From assembly GCF_001975825.1 (NCBI RefSeq), contig NZ_MTKN01000019.1, positions 43,252-107,185 on the forward strand: a stretch of 63,934 bases of DNA. The letters are read 5' to 3'. The stretch comes from [Flexibacter] sp. ATCC 35208. GTDB taxonomy: Bacteria; Bacteroidota; Bacteroidia; Chitinophagales; Chitinophagaceae. Each line of letters starts with the position of its first letter. The stretch's first letter is position 1. The position numbers were made by a program, and so were the translations under genes. Of the stretch, positions 9,008 through 18,352 are shown in pieces. The notes beneath the pieces were generated by a model. That model was given only the letters and a program-made list of their open reading frames with translations, searched no databases and was not told the origin of the DNA.

Positions 9008-10135
9008 ATGATCAGAGCCCTTCTGCTACTGTTATTATTACCAACCAGCAGGCTGCTGGCCCAACAAGCCGATTCTGTAATGGAATACCTGCAGGAGCAG
9101 GATTATCCCCGTGCCATCACTTATCTGCAGGCCCACCTGGACACAAATAATATTAAACAACAATCGCTACTGGCGTACACGTACTATCAGGCAGGAAGTT
9201 ATAGTGAAGCTGTGAGCACCTATGAAAAAGTATTGGACCTGGATAGTACAAACGTATCTGCGCATCAGTACATTGCCAATATCTGCCTCAATCAGCACGC
9301 CACCGTCCTGGCAATCCCACACCTTCGCCGTATTGCCGCTTTACGGCCCAATAATCCGGTGGCTATCCGGCAACTAAGCTTTGCCCTCTTAAACAACGAC
9401 GAGGCCGAAGAAGGCTTTGATTTGCTGTTAAAAGCCTATAAGCTCAATCCCGCTGATCCTAAAACCGTCAACCGCCTCGCCGATGAACGCATCGGACAGG
9501 AAATGTACACCTCCGCAGATTCCATTCTCAATGTCTACCTGCAAAAAGATTCTACCCAGTCTTTTATCACAGGTACTGCTGTCAGGTGCAACTACTATTT
9601 AAAAAATTACAGGAACTGCATCACCCTTGGCAAATACCTGATGCAGCATGAGGTGGTCATGCAGGGTGCTATGAGCTATGTTACAGCAGCCAGTTTTATA
9701 CTGAAAGATTACCAGTTCTGCATAGACATCAACACCTACATGGAAAACCGCAAAAGTCCTTCTGAACAGGTCATGTACTATGCAGCCCTCGCCTGTAGCC
9801 AACTGAAAATGTATGAACAGAGTAACCAGCTGTTAAGTACCTGCATAGACCTGGCCCGCTCTAAAAGTTTGCCAGACTATTATGCTGCAATGGCATCAAA
9901 TAATGAAGGGTTAAAATTGTATAAACCGGCCATCGCCAATATGGATACCGCCTACTACCTGAGCCGTGCGCCCATGCACTTATATAGTATAGGAAGAATG
10001 TATGACGTGAATATGAAGAATCAGGCAATTGCGAAAAAATACTATAAACGCTACTTACAGGAAGGTGACAGTACAGATAAACAGGAAGCGATGATCTATA
10101 AATATTTAAAAGAGACTTACTTCACAACTAAGTAA
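9008..10135 (+). CDS. Secreted TPR-repeat protein
   Basis: The 375-residue protein has a signal peptide (LLLLLLLPTSRLLAQ) and is otherwise helical with repeated tetratricopeptide-like units, for example SEAVSTYEKVLDLDSTNVSA and AEEGFDLLLKAYKLNPADPK. TPR proteins act as scaffolds; no catalytic domain is visible. The start at 9008 lies three bases behind a palindromic box, so a leader of about 14 nt is expected. Divergent to a TlpA protein that also has a TPR-like half, it may work in the same envelope process. It ends at a bidirectional terminator shared with the SusCD-TlpA locus. Confidence 0.8.
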   Translation: MIRALLLLLLLPTSRLLAQQADSVMEYLQEQDYPRAITYLQAHLDTNNIKQQSLLAYTYYQAGSYSEAVSTYEKVLDLDSTNVSAHQYIANICLNQHATVLAIPHLRRIAALRPNNPVAIRQLSFALLNNDEAEEGFDLLLKAYKLNPADPKTVNRLADERIGQEMYTSADSILNVYLQKDSTQSFITGTAVRCNYYLKNYRNCITLGKYLMQHEVVMQGAMSYVTAASFILKDYQFCIDINTYMENRKSPSEQVMYYAALACSQLKMYEQSNQLLSTCIDLARSKSLPDYYAAMASNNEGLKLYKPAIANMDTAYYLSRAPMHLYSIGRMYDVNMKNQAIAKKYYKRYLQEGDSTDKQEAMIYKYLKETYFTTK

Positions 10136-10138
10136 AAA

Positions 10139-10178
10139 ACAAAGCCCACTTTCTGTTTAAACAGAAAATGGGCTTTGT
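10139..10178. terminator. Bidirectional terminator between convergent genes
   Basis: ACAAAGCCCACTTTCTGTTT pairs with AAACAGAAAATGGGCTTTGT, a stem of about 19 bp with one mismatch and almost no loop. It lies between the stop of the TPR gene (plus) and the stop of the TlpA gene (minus), and both arms carry A/T runs suited to termination on either strand. Confidence 0.8.
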
Positions 10179-10194
10179 ATCATAAGACAATGCT

Positions 10195-11640
10195 TTAACC
10201 GCGTATCATAGATATCATCGCAGATATTTCCTCCAGCGCTGCATCAGCGCCACCTGAGAATCCTGAGAACTTAAAGCGGATATTCCCTGCCTTATCAATC
10301 ACAAACTTAGCAGGTATGCTATTCACCTTGTAGGCTGTGGCAGCCTTGTGCTCATTTAAATCCATCAGCACTTCAAAAGGATAATTATTATCGGCTATAA
10401 ACTTCTTTGTATCAGCTACCGCCTTATCATCCCTTTCCCATGTATGAATAAAGAGAAACTTTACATCGTTTTCTTTTTCATACCTCAGCACTGCCTGTTT
10501 CATCACAGGGAAAGACGCTTTACACGGTCCGCACCACGTAGCCCAGAAATCAAGTACCACAATCTTCCCCTTCAGCTCACTCAATGTCACATTCTTCCCA
10601 TCCAGATCCGTCAAAGTAAAGTCAGGAGCAGGGGTATTGATCATCTGCTTGTTCAGCTCTTTCGTGATCTTTGCAACCAGCTGTCGGTTCACTTCCTGCA
10701 GGTATGCATCGTAGCCTTCCGTTCCTTTTACTTTTGTATAAAGGGATTTCAGCTCCGTTTTCATATCATTGGTCGCCTGACCAGCTTTCACTGCTTCATC
10801 GATCTTTTCAAAAGCTTCTTTATCACGACCCAGTGCAATCAGTGTTTTGGAATATGTGTCTAACACCCCTCCATTTACCTCACCATCTTCCTGATACACC
10901 TTATACGCATTCTCTGCATACTTCAGCGCTTCTTCATAGTTTTTATCATTATACAGCATCTTTGACAAGATGGCGTTATAAGACCGATACCCAACACCAG
11001 CAAATTTCGCTGCATTGTCCTGTACCTTTGCAATCTTAAATGAATAGGAAGTGTCCACCGCTTTTTTTAGCAGCATTTCCGCTTCTTTAAAATGCCCTTT
11101 TCTAGCCAGTATATTACCAATACCAGCCCAGCCCTCACCTTTCCAGGCAGAAGTCTCGACCATGTTGGCAAATTTAACGGCTTTGGCTACACTATCGATA
11201 TTAGCATATGCACTGCCGATAGCATTCCTCACATAATCATACGCAATCCTGTCCGGCCCAAACTTAGCAGGAGGGAAGCGCTTGATCAGCTGGTAATACA
11301 TTGCCTCTTTCTTCGCCGGGTCTTTCTCATCATAGATGAGTGCAATCTGATCCTGTCTTACCACCAGACCCGCAGGAAACTTTTTCTTTTCAGCAATCTT
11401 AATGGAATCCACTACGTCCTTTTTATTAAGACGGTAGAATGTATTTGCTGCCAGCTGCCAATCCTCTTCCTTTTTACTTTGCAGATGTTTGTACAACTCT
11501 GTAGCCAGGTACGCTTTGTCTTTTTCATCTGTGGAAGTGGCCAGCTTATCATAAACCTTATACAGGCTATCTATGCGCTGTGCCTTTAAGGAGGCACAGC
11601 ACATAGCAGCAATAACACACAATGAGGTAATCTTTTTCAT
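10195..11640 (-). CDS. TlpA-like thioredoxin at the end of a SusCD locus
   Basis: The 481-residue product has a signal peptide (MKKITSLCVIAAMCCASLKAQ), a helical TPR-like region to about residue 325 and a C-terminal redoxin domain starting APDFTLTDLDGKNVTLSELK, with WCGPC in LDFWATWCGPCKASFP and cis-Pro loop NSIPAKFVID. It is the last gene of sigma-fecR-susC-susD-tlpA, 24 bases after the SusD stop. Thioredoxin genes of this type recur at SusCD loci in Chitinophaga-like bacteria; the substrate may be a disulfide- or thioether-containing ligand, but that is inference. Confidence 0.88.
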   Translation of the reverse strand: MKKITSLCVIAAMCCASLKAQRIDSLYKVYDKLATSTDEKDKAYLATELYKHLQSKKEEDWQLAANTFYRLNKKDVVDSIKIAEKKKFPAGLVVRQDQIALIYDEKDPAKKEAMYYQLIKRFPPAKFGPDRIAYDYVRNAIGSAYANIDSVAKAVKFANMVETSAWKGEGWAGIGNILARKGHFKEAEMLLKKAVDTSYSFKIAKVQDNAAKFAGVGYRSYNAILSKMLYNDKNYEEALKYAENAYKVYQEDGEVNGGVLDTYSKTLIALGRDKEAFEKIDEAVKAGQATNDMKTELKSLYTKVKGTEGYDAYLQEVNRQLVAKITKELNKQMINTPAPDFTLTDLDGKNVTLSELKGKIVVLDFWATWCGPCKASFPVMKQAVLRYEKENDVKFLFIHTWERDDKAVADTKKFIADNNYPFEVLMDLNEHKAATAYKVNSIPAKFVIDKAGNIRFKFSGFSGGADAALEEISAMISMIRG

Positions 11641-11663
11641 GTGAATACTTTATAGCAAATGGA

Positions 11664-13019
11664 TCATTCGTAACCCGGGTTCTGGGTCAGTTTTTGATTA
11701 TTCAGAATTTCCTGATAAGGAATTGGCATCAGGGTATCCCTGGATAACCAGGTAGATTTCTCCTGACTCAATACCGCATCTGCCTGACCGGTACGTACCA
11801 GGTCAAACCAGCGGTGTCCAAATTCACCAAACAATTCTATTTTTCGCTCCTGTGCAATGGCAGTGAGCAGATCATCTTTTGTAGCAGCAGTGGTATTCGC
11901 CAGGCCGGCACGGGTACGGACCTTATCCAGGTCGGCCTGTGCCGTAGCAATGTCATTCAATTGCGCACTGGCTTCTGCGCGGATCAGGTATTGCTCTGCC
12001 AGGCGCAGCACCACATTGTATTCATCACCTGCAGTGGCGGTACCCAGTTTGTATTTATTGACACGACGATAGGTAACCCCTCCGCTTACAAGACTATCTG
12101 TCCATGTTGTTTTCCTGTTATCTCCTGTTTCAAATTCACTTAGAAATGAATCATACAGGTAATAGTTAGGAATCGTCGTAGCAGAAGAAGCCCTGTAGCC
12201 AAAGCTGCTATAACCATAGTAAGTAGCAAACTGTAAAATGGTTTCTGCACTGCTGGTTTTGAAAGTTGTACTCAGGTCAGAAAGGGTATATGTTACATCC
12301 GTAGCGCCGATCACTTTTGTTGCATAAGCCACAGCGTTGGTGTAATCTTTCTGATAAAGGTATACTCTTGCCAGCAAAGCTTCTACTGCATACTTGTTCG
12401 CCCTTGCATGCAGGGTACCGGTATAAGTACCAGGCAGTAACTCTTCGGCAGTTTTCAGATCACTGATGATCTGTGTATACACTTCTGCTTTGGTCGATCT
12501 TGGCAGATTGGCATTGTTCAGTGCAACCGGATCGAGTGACAATGGCACGCCACCAAAGAAATTGTTCAGGTAAAAGAAATGAAATGCACGCATGAAGTAA
12601 CTTTCACCTAATAACTGGTTCTTTACCGAAGTAGTCAGTGTCGTAGATTTAGTCAGCCCTTCAATCGCATTGTTTGCTTCCGCAATTACATAGTAAGGAT
12701 AATACCACTGGTAGTTACGGACATTGCTGTTGGTCGTTGTTACATTCCCATTCTGGAATTCAGCCATAGCAGGAGTAGAACTGTAATAGCGATATTGAAT
12801 ATCATCACCCAGTAACTCTGCAGTCCAGGTATAGTACTGTAGACAATAAGTGGTAGCCCAGTAAGAGTACAATGCTACTACGGCACTGGTAGCTGTTCCG
12901 TCAGACGCATATGTGTCTGAAGCAGACAGTGAATTCGGTGCATTGTCGATTGTTACAAACTTCTTGCATGAAGTGGCGGTAAGCCCCAATGCGAGTAATA
13001 TATATGATAGTTTCTTCAT
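11664..13019 (-). CDS. SusD/RagB-family nutrient-binding lipoprotein
   Basis: The 451-residue outer-membrane lipoprotein starts MKKLSYILLALGLTATSCKK with a lipobox Cys near residue 18. The SusD fold is shown by the N-terminal tryptophan- and tyrosine-rich segment, FMRAFHFFYLNNFFGGVPL and the C-terminal RKIELFGEFGHRWFDLVRTG. It captures ligand at the cell surface for the SusC partner encoded 15 bases upstream. The binding pocket is aromatic-rich but the ligand cannot be deduced. Downstream TlpA and upstream FecR/sigma place it in one regulated locus. Confidence 0.93.
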   Translation of the reverse strand: MKKLSYILLALGLTATSCKKFVTIDNAPNSLSASDTYASDGTATSAVVALYSYWATTYCLQYYTWTAELLGDDIQYRYYSSTPAMAEFQNGNVTTTNSNVRNYQWYYPYYVIAEANNAIEGLTKSTTLTTSVKNQLLGESYFMRAFHFFYLNNFFGGVPLSLDPVALNNANLPRSTKAEVYTQIISDLKTAEELLPGTYTGTLHARANKYAVEALLARVYLYQKDYTNAVAYATKVIGATDVTYTLSDLSTTFKTSSAETILQFATYYGYSSFGYRASSATTIPNYYLYDSFLSEFETGDNRKTTWTDSLVSGGVTYRRVNKYKLGTATAGDEYNVVLRLAEQYLIRAEASAQLNDIATAQADLDKVRTRAGLANTTAATKDDLLTAIAQERKIELFGEFGHRWFDLVRTGQADAVLSQEKSTWLSRDTLMPIPYQEILNNQKLTQNPGYE

Positions 13020-13034
13020 TATCTCTCTGCTTTT

Positions 13035-16000
13035 TTATAATGATAAATTCAAGCCTACAGTCATGGTACGCAGCTGTGGTACGGCAATGTACTGACCAGT
13101 ACCCAGTCCGGCGCCAGTACCCGGCAGGGTAGTTTCAGGATCCAGTGTATACTTTTGTTTTGCCCATGTATACAGGTTCTGACCTCTTGCATAGATAGAT
13201 GCATTGGCAATTCTGGCCTTGTTTAACCATGTTCTTGGCAGATTGTAAGTCAGGCTCAAAGTTTTGAACTTGATATAAGAGGCGTCACCCCAGTTTGCAT
13301 CGGAGGTCGCATAATAGTAATAGTTGGAAGAATAGCTCTTGCTGGCACCAGGGAAATTGCTTACATCACCGGCACTATGCCAGCGGTTTAACACTGCCGT
13401 ACTCTGGTTGGTCATATCATATCCAAATGGATAGTAGTAATTATTCAGCGTATTGTTCAGGTAGTAGAACCTGTGATTGAACTGGAAGGTAAAGTCCAGT
13501 GTAAATCCTTTGTAAGAGATAGAGTTGGTCAGACCACCATAGTAAGGTACGCCTACATTACCTACATGCCTGTCCGCCGAACCAATAGAACCATCTTTGT
13601 TTACATCTTCCAGTACCGGAGCACCTGTAGTTGCGTTTACACCTGTATAGTGGTACAGGAACGGCGCATCAATAGATTTACCAACCGTGTAAGTAGTGGC
13701 ATAGCTGGAGTTTTCGATATTGTCAAATTTCAGCAGTTTATTCTGATTGATGGTCAGGTTCAGCGTAGTGGTCCATGAAAAGTCCTTCGTAGCTATATTG
13801 GTTGTGTTTACCTCGAATTCCCAGCCTTTGTTCTGAATGGTGGCAGGCAGGTTACCCGCATAAGAGTTAACACCAATCTGCATAGGGGTGGTAATATAGG
13901 CGAGCATGTCAGAAGTCCTGTTTTGGTAGTAATCCGCTTTCAGCAGGATACGGTCTTTCAGGAAGCCCAGTTCCAGTGCGATATCCAGCTTTTTGCTGGT
14001 TTCCCATTTCAGGTTAGGATTAGCTACACCATTGGCGACCAGGGCTGTGGTACCCATATAGGAATAGGTAGTAGACGCAGTAGAATACAGCGGTGTATAC
14101 ATATAGTTCGCGATCTGGTCGTTACCGGTTATACCATAGCTGGCACGCAGTTTACCAAAGCTGATCGGTTTTATATCTTTCATGAAATCTTCCTGTGAGA
14201 AGATCCAGGCTGCACCCAATGCACCAAAGGAACCAAACTGGTTATTGGAACCAAAGCGGGAAGAACCATCTCTTCTGAAGGTACCATCCAGGTAGTATTT
14301 CTCTTTATAATTGAAATTGAAACGACCAAAACCAGCGGCATATTTATACAGGGAGTAATTGCTGCTATACACAATCACAGTGCTGGCTGCGCTGATAGCA
14401 TGCAGCAATGCTTCGCTGCTGTAACCGGAACCTCTTAGTGTAGTACTGGTTGCTTTTGTCTGCTGGAAGGTCGTACCTCCAATCAGTTGAAGGTGTGCAT
14501 CTCCGAAAGATTTATTGTATTCCAGGAATGGTTCCACCACCCAGTTATCATTTTTGCCTTTGGAATCCATCAGCTGGTTGTCAGTGAGGGCAGTGGAGTT
14601 CACCGAACGGTTAGGCTGTATATTCTGCTGTTCCAGGTTGGTCTGGGAGAAACCAAGATTAGCTTTGATGGCCAGGTCTTTTATGATATTGTAACGCAGG
14701 TTCAGGTCCGTGATCATGTTATACGTCTGACCGGAATACTTTTGTAACAACAGGGCAGCAGGGTTCTTACCTACACCAAGGTCCCAGTTGAAAGTACCAT
14801 CTGCATTATAAGGATTGTAGTTCGGAGCCAGGTTGTACATGCTTGACAGGTCTACTTTAGGCAGGTCGCTCTTCATGTACGTATAATTGGCGGAAAGAGA
14901 GATATTGAACCTGTTATCTTTACTGCTATGGCTGGCATTAACCCTGTTGGAGAAGGTAATGGTATTGTTCTCGCCCGGGAATACGGTGCCTTCTTTACGA
15001 TAAGAAGTAGAGTAAAGGAAAGTATTCTGTGCGTTACCACCTGATATAGATGCCATGGCGCTGGTAGTTTTTGCTTTACCACCCATCGCCCATTTCTGCC
15101 AGTTTGTATAAGCTGTCTGGTCCCATTTAGTAAGGTCGTAGTCAGAAGTACCTGGTGTTGTACCTGCATTGGTAAAGGCTTCTTTACGCATGTCCAGGTA
15201 TTCTTCCGTATTCATCATAGGAATAAAGCGGCTTACTTCACCATATCCATGGCTCACGTTTGCACTGACTTTAGTATTACCATGACTACCTTTTTTGGTA
15301 GTGATCAGCACCACGCCGTTGGCGCCTTTTGAACCATAAATAGCTGTTGCATCTGCATCTTTCAGTACGTCGATCCGCTCAATATCTTCAGGAGCGATCA
15401 TGCTGAAAGGGCTGAGGCTACCGCTTGCGCCACTGATACCGAAGCTGTTCAACGCATCGGAAGCAGGGGTACTACCATTGAATAAGGTAAACGGAACACC
15501 ATCTATTACATATAACGGGAGGTAGCCACTCAGGATGCTGGCATTACCACGGATGCGTACACGTACGCCACCACCTGGCAATCCATTGTCCTGTGTGATT
15601 TCCATACCCGCTACGTGGCCCTGCAGGGCAGTGAGTGGATTGGAAACAGTCTGTACCGCAATTTCGTTCGCTTTTACAGAACTTACCGCACCGGTGTTAT
15701 TTCTTTTGGTCGTGGAGCTATAACCCAGTACCTGTATTTCATTCAGGGCGCTGAAGCTGCGTACCATGGTGATCGCAGGGATACGACTGCCTTTGGCAGT
15801 CACTTCCTTTGTGGTATAACCTACGATACTTAAGATCAGAATAGGATTTTCATCCTCTACCTCAATAGAGAAATGACCGTTCTGATCAGCAGCAGTATAT
15901 TTTTTTCCGTTCTTTATACGGATGGTTACACCTGGAATAGGTTCACCCATTTCATCCTGTACCATACCGTAAATCCTTGGTACAGCAGTATCTCCCGCAG

Positions 16001-16415
16001 GTGATATTACGGATTTCCTTTCCTGCAGAATGATCTTTGTACCCTTGTCAACATAGACGAGGTTGGTGCCTTTCAGGATCAGGTCCAGTACCTGTGCTAC
16101 AGAACGGGTACCGCTATTGACCGTTACTTTTTTATCCTTATTTAGTAACGTTGAAGAGTAGAAAATGCTGAAGCCTGATTGCTCCTGCAATTTCTCCAGG
16201 GAGGCTTTCAGGTCCGCGTCATGAACCTCATAATTAACCATTGCTTCCCTGATACTTTGACCTGATGCATGAATAGCTGCAAACAGGTTAAGGCACATGA
16301 CAAATGACAAGCATACACACACAGTGACTCTCATGATAAACAATAAAATTGGTTGCGTTTTTTCTTTTGGCAATGGGTGCACGATTCCCCCTTGCAAAAG
16401 CTGAACTTTTGGCAT
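13035..16415 (-). CDS. SusC/RagA TonB-linked receptor with STN signalling domain
   Basis: TonB-dependent outer-membrane importer of 1126 residues. In order: a long basic N-region then signal helix (MRVTVCVCLSFVMCLNLFAA), a secretin/TonB short N-terminal (STN) domain (LKASLEKLQEQSGFSIFYSS), a carboxypeptidase-regulatory-like domain (RIYGMVQDEMGEPIPGVTI), the plug (PLYVIDGVPF, GANGVVLITTKKG) and a 22-strand barrel ending TVGLNLSL. The STN domain is what FecR-type anti-sigma factors contact, matching the FecR and ECF genes just upstream. The start at 16415 was chosen because MPKVQLLQGG is a common opening in this group; 16442 and 16334 are alternatives. Confidence 0.93.
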   Translation of the reverse strand: MPKVQLLQGGIVHPLPKEKTQPILLFIMRVTVCVCLSFVMCLNLFAAIHASGQSIREAMVNYEVHDADLKASLEKLQEQSGFSIFYSSTLLNKDKKVTVNSGTRSVAQVLDLILKGTNLVYVDKGTKIILQERKSVISPAGDTAVPRIYGMVQDEMGEPIPGVTIRIKNGKKYTAADQNGHFSIEVEDENPILILSIVGYTTKEVTAKGSRIPAITMVRSFSALNEIQVLGYSSTTKRNNTGAVSSVKANEIAVQTVSNPLTALQGHVAGMEITQDNGLPGGGVRVRIRGNASILSGYLPLYVIDGVPFTLFNGSTPASDALNSFGISGASGSLSPFSMIAPEDIERIDVLKDADATAIYGSKGANGVVLITTKKGSHGNTKVSANVSHGYGEVSRFIPMMNTEEYLDMRKEAFTNAGTTPGTSDYDLTKWDQTAYTNWQKWAMGGKAKTTSAMASISGGNAQNTFLYSTSYRKEGTVFPGENNTITFSNRVNASHSSKDNRFNISLSANYTYMKSDLPKVDLSSMYNLAPNYNPYNADGTFNWDLGVGKNPAALLLQKYSGQTYNMITDLNLRYNIIKDLAIKANLGFSQTNLEQQNIQPNRSVNSTALTDNQLMDSKGKNDNWVVEPFLEYNKSFGDAHLQLIGGTTFQQTKATSTTLRGSGYSSEALLHAISAASTVIVYSSNYSLYKYAAGFGRFNFNYKEKYYLDGTFRRDGSSRFGSNNQFGSFGALGAAWIFSQEDFMKDIKPISFGKLRASYGITGNDQIANYMYTPLYSTASTTYSYMGTTALVANGVANPNLKWETSKKLDIALELGFLKDRILLKADYYQNRTSDMLAYITTPMQIGVNSYAGNLPATIQNKGWEFEVNTTNIATKDFSWTTTLNLTINQNKLLKFDNIENSSYATTYTVGKSIDAPFLYHYTGVNATTGAPVLEDVNKDGSIGSADRHVGNVGVPYYGGLTNSISYKGFTLDFTFQFNHRFYYLNNTLNNYYYPFGYDMTNQSTAVLNRWHSAGDVSNFPGASKSYSSNYYYYATSDANWGDASYIKFKTLSLTYNLPRTWLNKARIANASIYARGQNLYTWAKQKYTLDPETTLPGTGAGLGTGQYIAVPQLRTMTVGLNLSL

Positions 16416-16454
16416 AAATTTGAAGACGTTTAAATGAATCAATAGTTTTTACGT

Positions 16455-16492
16455 AAAACTCCTCATCGCTTTCTCAGGGCCGGAGGAGTTTT
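16455..16492. terminator. Hairpin between fecR and susC
   Basis: AAAACTCCTC and GAGGAGTTTT form a 10-bp stem around an 18-nt loop in the fecR-susC gap. Read on the minus strand it ends with only four T, so it may attenuate rather than stop transcription entering susC from fecR; on the plus strand it is followed by eight T but no plus-strand gene needs it. Confidence 0.6.
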
Positions 16493-16553
16493 TTTTGTGT
16501 GTTTACGTTTTTGTTAATTCTGGTTGGCTTTTGACATTTGTTAATTTTTGATT

Positions 16554-17504
16554 TTAGTTGATCTGATTAAAACATGCGGCCCCGTCCAGTTCTACCGTAC
16601 GGCCGTTTATTGAATAAGTAGTACCCATTGTTTGTGAGAGGATATCCAATACCTCGCTCAATGATTCTGTCCCTGAGAACCGACCTGTAATTGGACAATG
16701 TTGTAGTGCCGGATTTTTGAATACAATATTTACATCATACCTTCTGTCCAGTCTTTCTGCCAGCTGTTCGTACGGCATATCCTGGAATTGCATATCAGAT
16801 TTAGCCCAGGCTATGACAGTGGCCGGAATGATTTTAACCTGCTGAATGTTGTTGGTGTGCTGATTATAAACCACCTGTTGGTTGGGAGTCAGGATGGTTT
16901 TCTGCTGGTAAGCGTCGGTGACCTGTACTTTTCCTGTGAGTACAGAAACGGTCACACTATCACTGCTCCATGTTTTTATATTCAGAGAGGTACCTAACAC
17001 GGTGGTAGATACCCGGCCGGTATGAATGATGAAAGGTTGTGCAGGGCGGGAGGCGATATCAAAGTAGGCCTCGCCTTCCAGTGTTACTTCACGGTTATGA
17101 CCATTGTACTGGTAATCCATTTTGCTGCCCGGGTGCAACAATACCTTACTGCTGTCTGGCAGATAGATGAACCGGTTTTCGCTGGCTGCAGCGGGAATAT
17201 TAGCTACGAGATTATTGTTTTCAGGCGTTTTAGGCCAGTTGAAATAGAATATAGCGCCCAACAGGCATGCTGCGGCCATCGAGGCATATAGGGCTACAGA
17301 AGGCCGTTTTTTTCGTTGTATACGGGCCGTGAGGTAGGAGCGCATCTCCTGCCCGGCAGTAGTTTCCTGCGCATCCGTCATGGGAAATGGATCTTCTTCT
17401 GCTGTAAAATCCCTGTACCAGTTATTGAGCTCCGCCTGTTCGGCAGGCGTAGCTGTACGATCTATATATTTCTGAATCAGGAGGTCCAGGCGATTTCTGT
17501 CCAT
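16554..17504 (-). CDS. FecR-family anti-sigma factor
   Basis: The 316-residue inner-membrane protein passes the substrate signal from the SusC receptor to the ECF sigma factor. The N-terminal cytoplasmic part (LIQKYIDRTATPAEQAELNNWY) binds sigma; one membrane helix lies near residue 80 (SMAAACLLGAIFYFNW); the periplasmic FecR domain follows (LPDSSKVLLHPGSKMDY, LEGEAYFDI), then a C-terminal STN-like fold (LAERLDRRYDVNIVF). The gene lies 75 bases after the sigma gene and 138 before susC, the standard order. Confidence 0.93.
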   Translation of the reverse strand: MDRNRLDLLIQKYIDRTATPAEQAELNNWYRDFTAEEDPFPMTDAQETTAGQEMRSYLTARIQRKKRPSVALYASMAAACLLGAIFYFNWPKTPENNNLVANIPAAASENRFIYLPDSSKVLLHPGSKMDYQYNGHNREVTLEGEAYFDIASRPAQPFIIHTGRVSTTVLGTSLNIKTWSSDSVTVSVLTGKVQVTDAYQQKTILTPNQQVVYNQHTNNIQQVKIIPATVIAWAKSDMQFQDMPYEQLAERLDRRYDVNIVFKNPALQHCPITGRFSGTESLSEVLDILSQTMGTTYSINGRTVELDGAACFNQIN

Positions 17505-17579
17505 ACTATTTCAAGGCGTTATAATACTAAGTACCATAACCTACCCCCTTACCCTTAGTCAGGTCAAAAAAATATTTTT

Positions 17580-18134
17580 TTAGAGGAAAAACAGCATGTT
17601 GATATGCCGCAGATTGAGGCGGATAGTACGCAGGGCTTTGGTGAGGTGTGCCTCTGCGGTCTTTTCGGAGATATTCATGACACTGGCGATCTGCTGGTTG
17701 GTTTTCCCTTCCAGCCGGCTCAGTTTGTACACCTGCCTGCATTTTTCCGGCAGTTTTTCTACAATCCCATTGATATAGTCGTCCAGCAGACGGGCATAGA
17801 TCTTTTCATCGTCCGCACTGTGCGTAGTACGGAAAATGCTTTGAAGTATGTTTTTCCTGCGCTGTTGCTGGTGGTAATGCTTAAATACGGAAAATTTGAT
17901 AGCTGTAGCCAGGTAGTGGGAGAGCTGGCTGATTTCCAGAGAAGCCCTTCTGTCCCATAGGTTGATCAGGACTTCCTGTACGATCTCCTTGGCAGAAGAT
18001 TCGTCATGGGTATGCTTCCAGGCAATAGCAAGGAGTCGCTGCCAGTAGCGGTGGTAGATTTCAGTAAAAGCAGCTTCATCCCCTGTTACCATGGAGGTGA
18101 GCAGCTCATTGTCACTGAAATTTTGCATAGCCAT
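17580..18134 (-). CDS. ECF-type RNA polymerase sigma factor
   Basis: The 184-residue sigma-70 factor has region 2 (FTEIYHRYWQRLLAIAW, EIVQEVLINLWDRR) and region 4 (LPEKCRQVYKLSRLEGKTNQ, then IASVMNISEKTAEAHLTKAL) and no region 3, as in FecI-like ECF factors of Bacteroidota. It should be released by FecR on substrate binding to SusC and then transcribe the susC locus. The start at 18134 (MAMQNFSDNE) follows a good -7 box; the longer frame to 18173 runs through it. Confidence 0.93.
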   Translation of the reverse strand: MAMQNFSDNELLTSMVTGDEAAFTEIYHRYWQRLLAIAWKHTHDESSAKEIVQEVLINLWDRRASLEISQLSHYLATAIKFSVFKHYHQQQRRKNILQSIFRTTHSADDEKIYARLLDDYINGIVEKLPEKCRQVYKLSRLEGKTNQQIASVMNISEKTAEAHLTKALRTIRLNLRHINMLFFL

Positions 18135-18159
18135 GAGTTGAAAATAATAAAAATATTGG

Positions 18160-18167
18160 CAAAAGTA
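18160..18167 (-). promoter_or_regulatory. Likely -7 promoter box of the ECF sigma gene
   Basis: TACTTTTG on the minus strand fits TAnnTTTG exactly and lies 26 bases before the chosen start codon. The -33 TTTG is not clear at 19-bp spacing, so strength is uncertain. Confidence 0.45.
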
Positions 18168-18212
18168 ATACAATCTACTAAAATGGTAGGGTAATAATTG
18201 TTTTATTGGTCA

Positions 18213-18352
18213 ACTATAGTGAAGATAGTATGCAACTATAGCACTATAACATCACTATAAGGGCACCAAAAGGACACCTCTATATCGATGGGATATTGAG
18301 GTGCCCTTATAGTGACGATATGGTAATACTATTATGCTATAGCTTCACTATG
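18213..18352. repeat. Nested inverted repeats between lipocalin and sigma genes
   Basis: A perfect 16-bp pair, TCACTATAAGGGCACC (18252-18267) and GGTGCCCTTATAGTGA (18300-18315), encloses a second imperfect pair (GACACCTC-TATATC with GATATTGAGGTG). Outside lie CTATAGTGAAG (18214-18224) and its complement CTTCACTAT near 18343-18351, the latter within the last codons of the lipocalin gene. The inner right arm can pair either with the outer left arm or with the inner left arm, so two folds compete. It can serve as the lipocalin terminator; the length and nesting exceed what that needs. Confidence 0.75.

Noticed and set aside
11092..11589. 165-codon plus-strand ORF
   Set aside because: Complement of the TlpA gene, whose signal peptide and WCGPC motif are clear.
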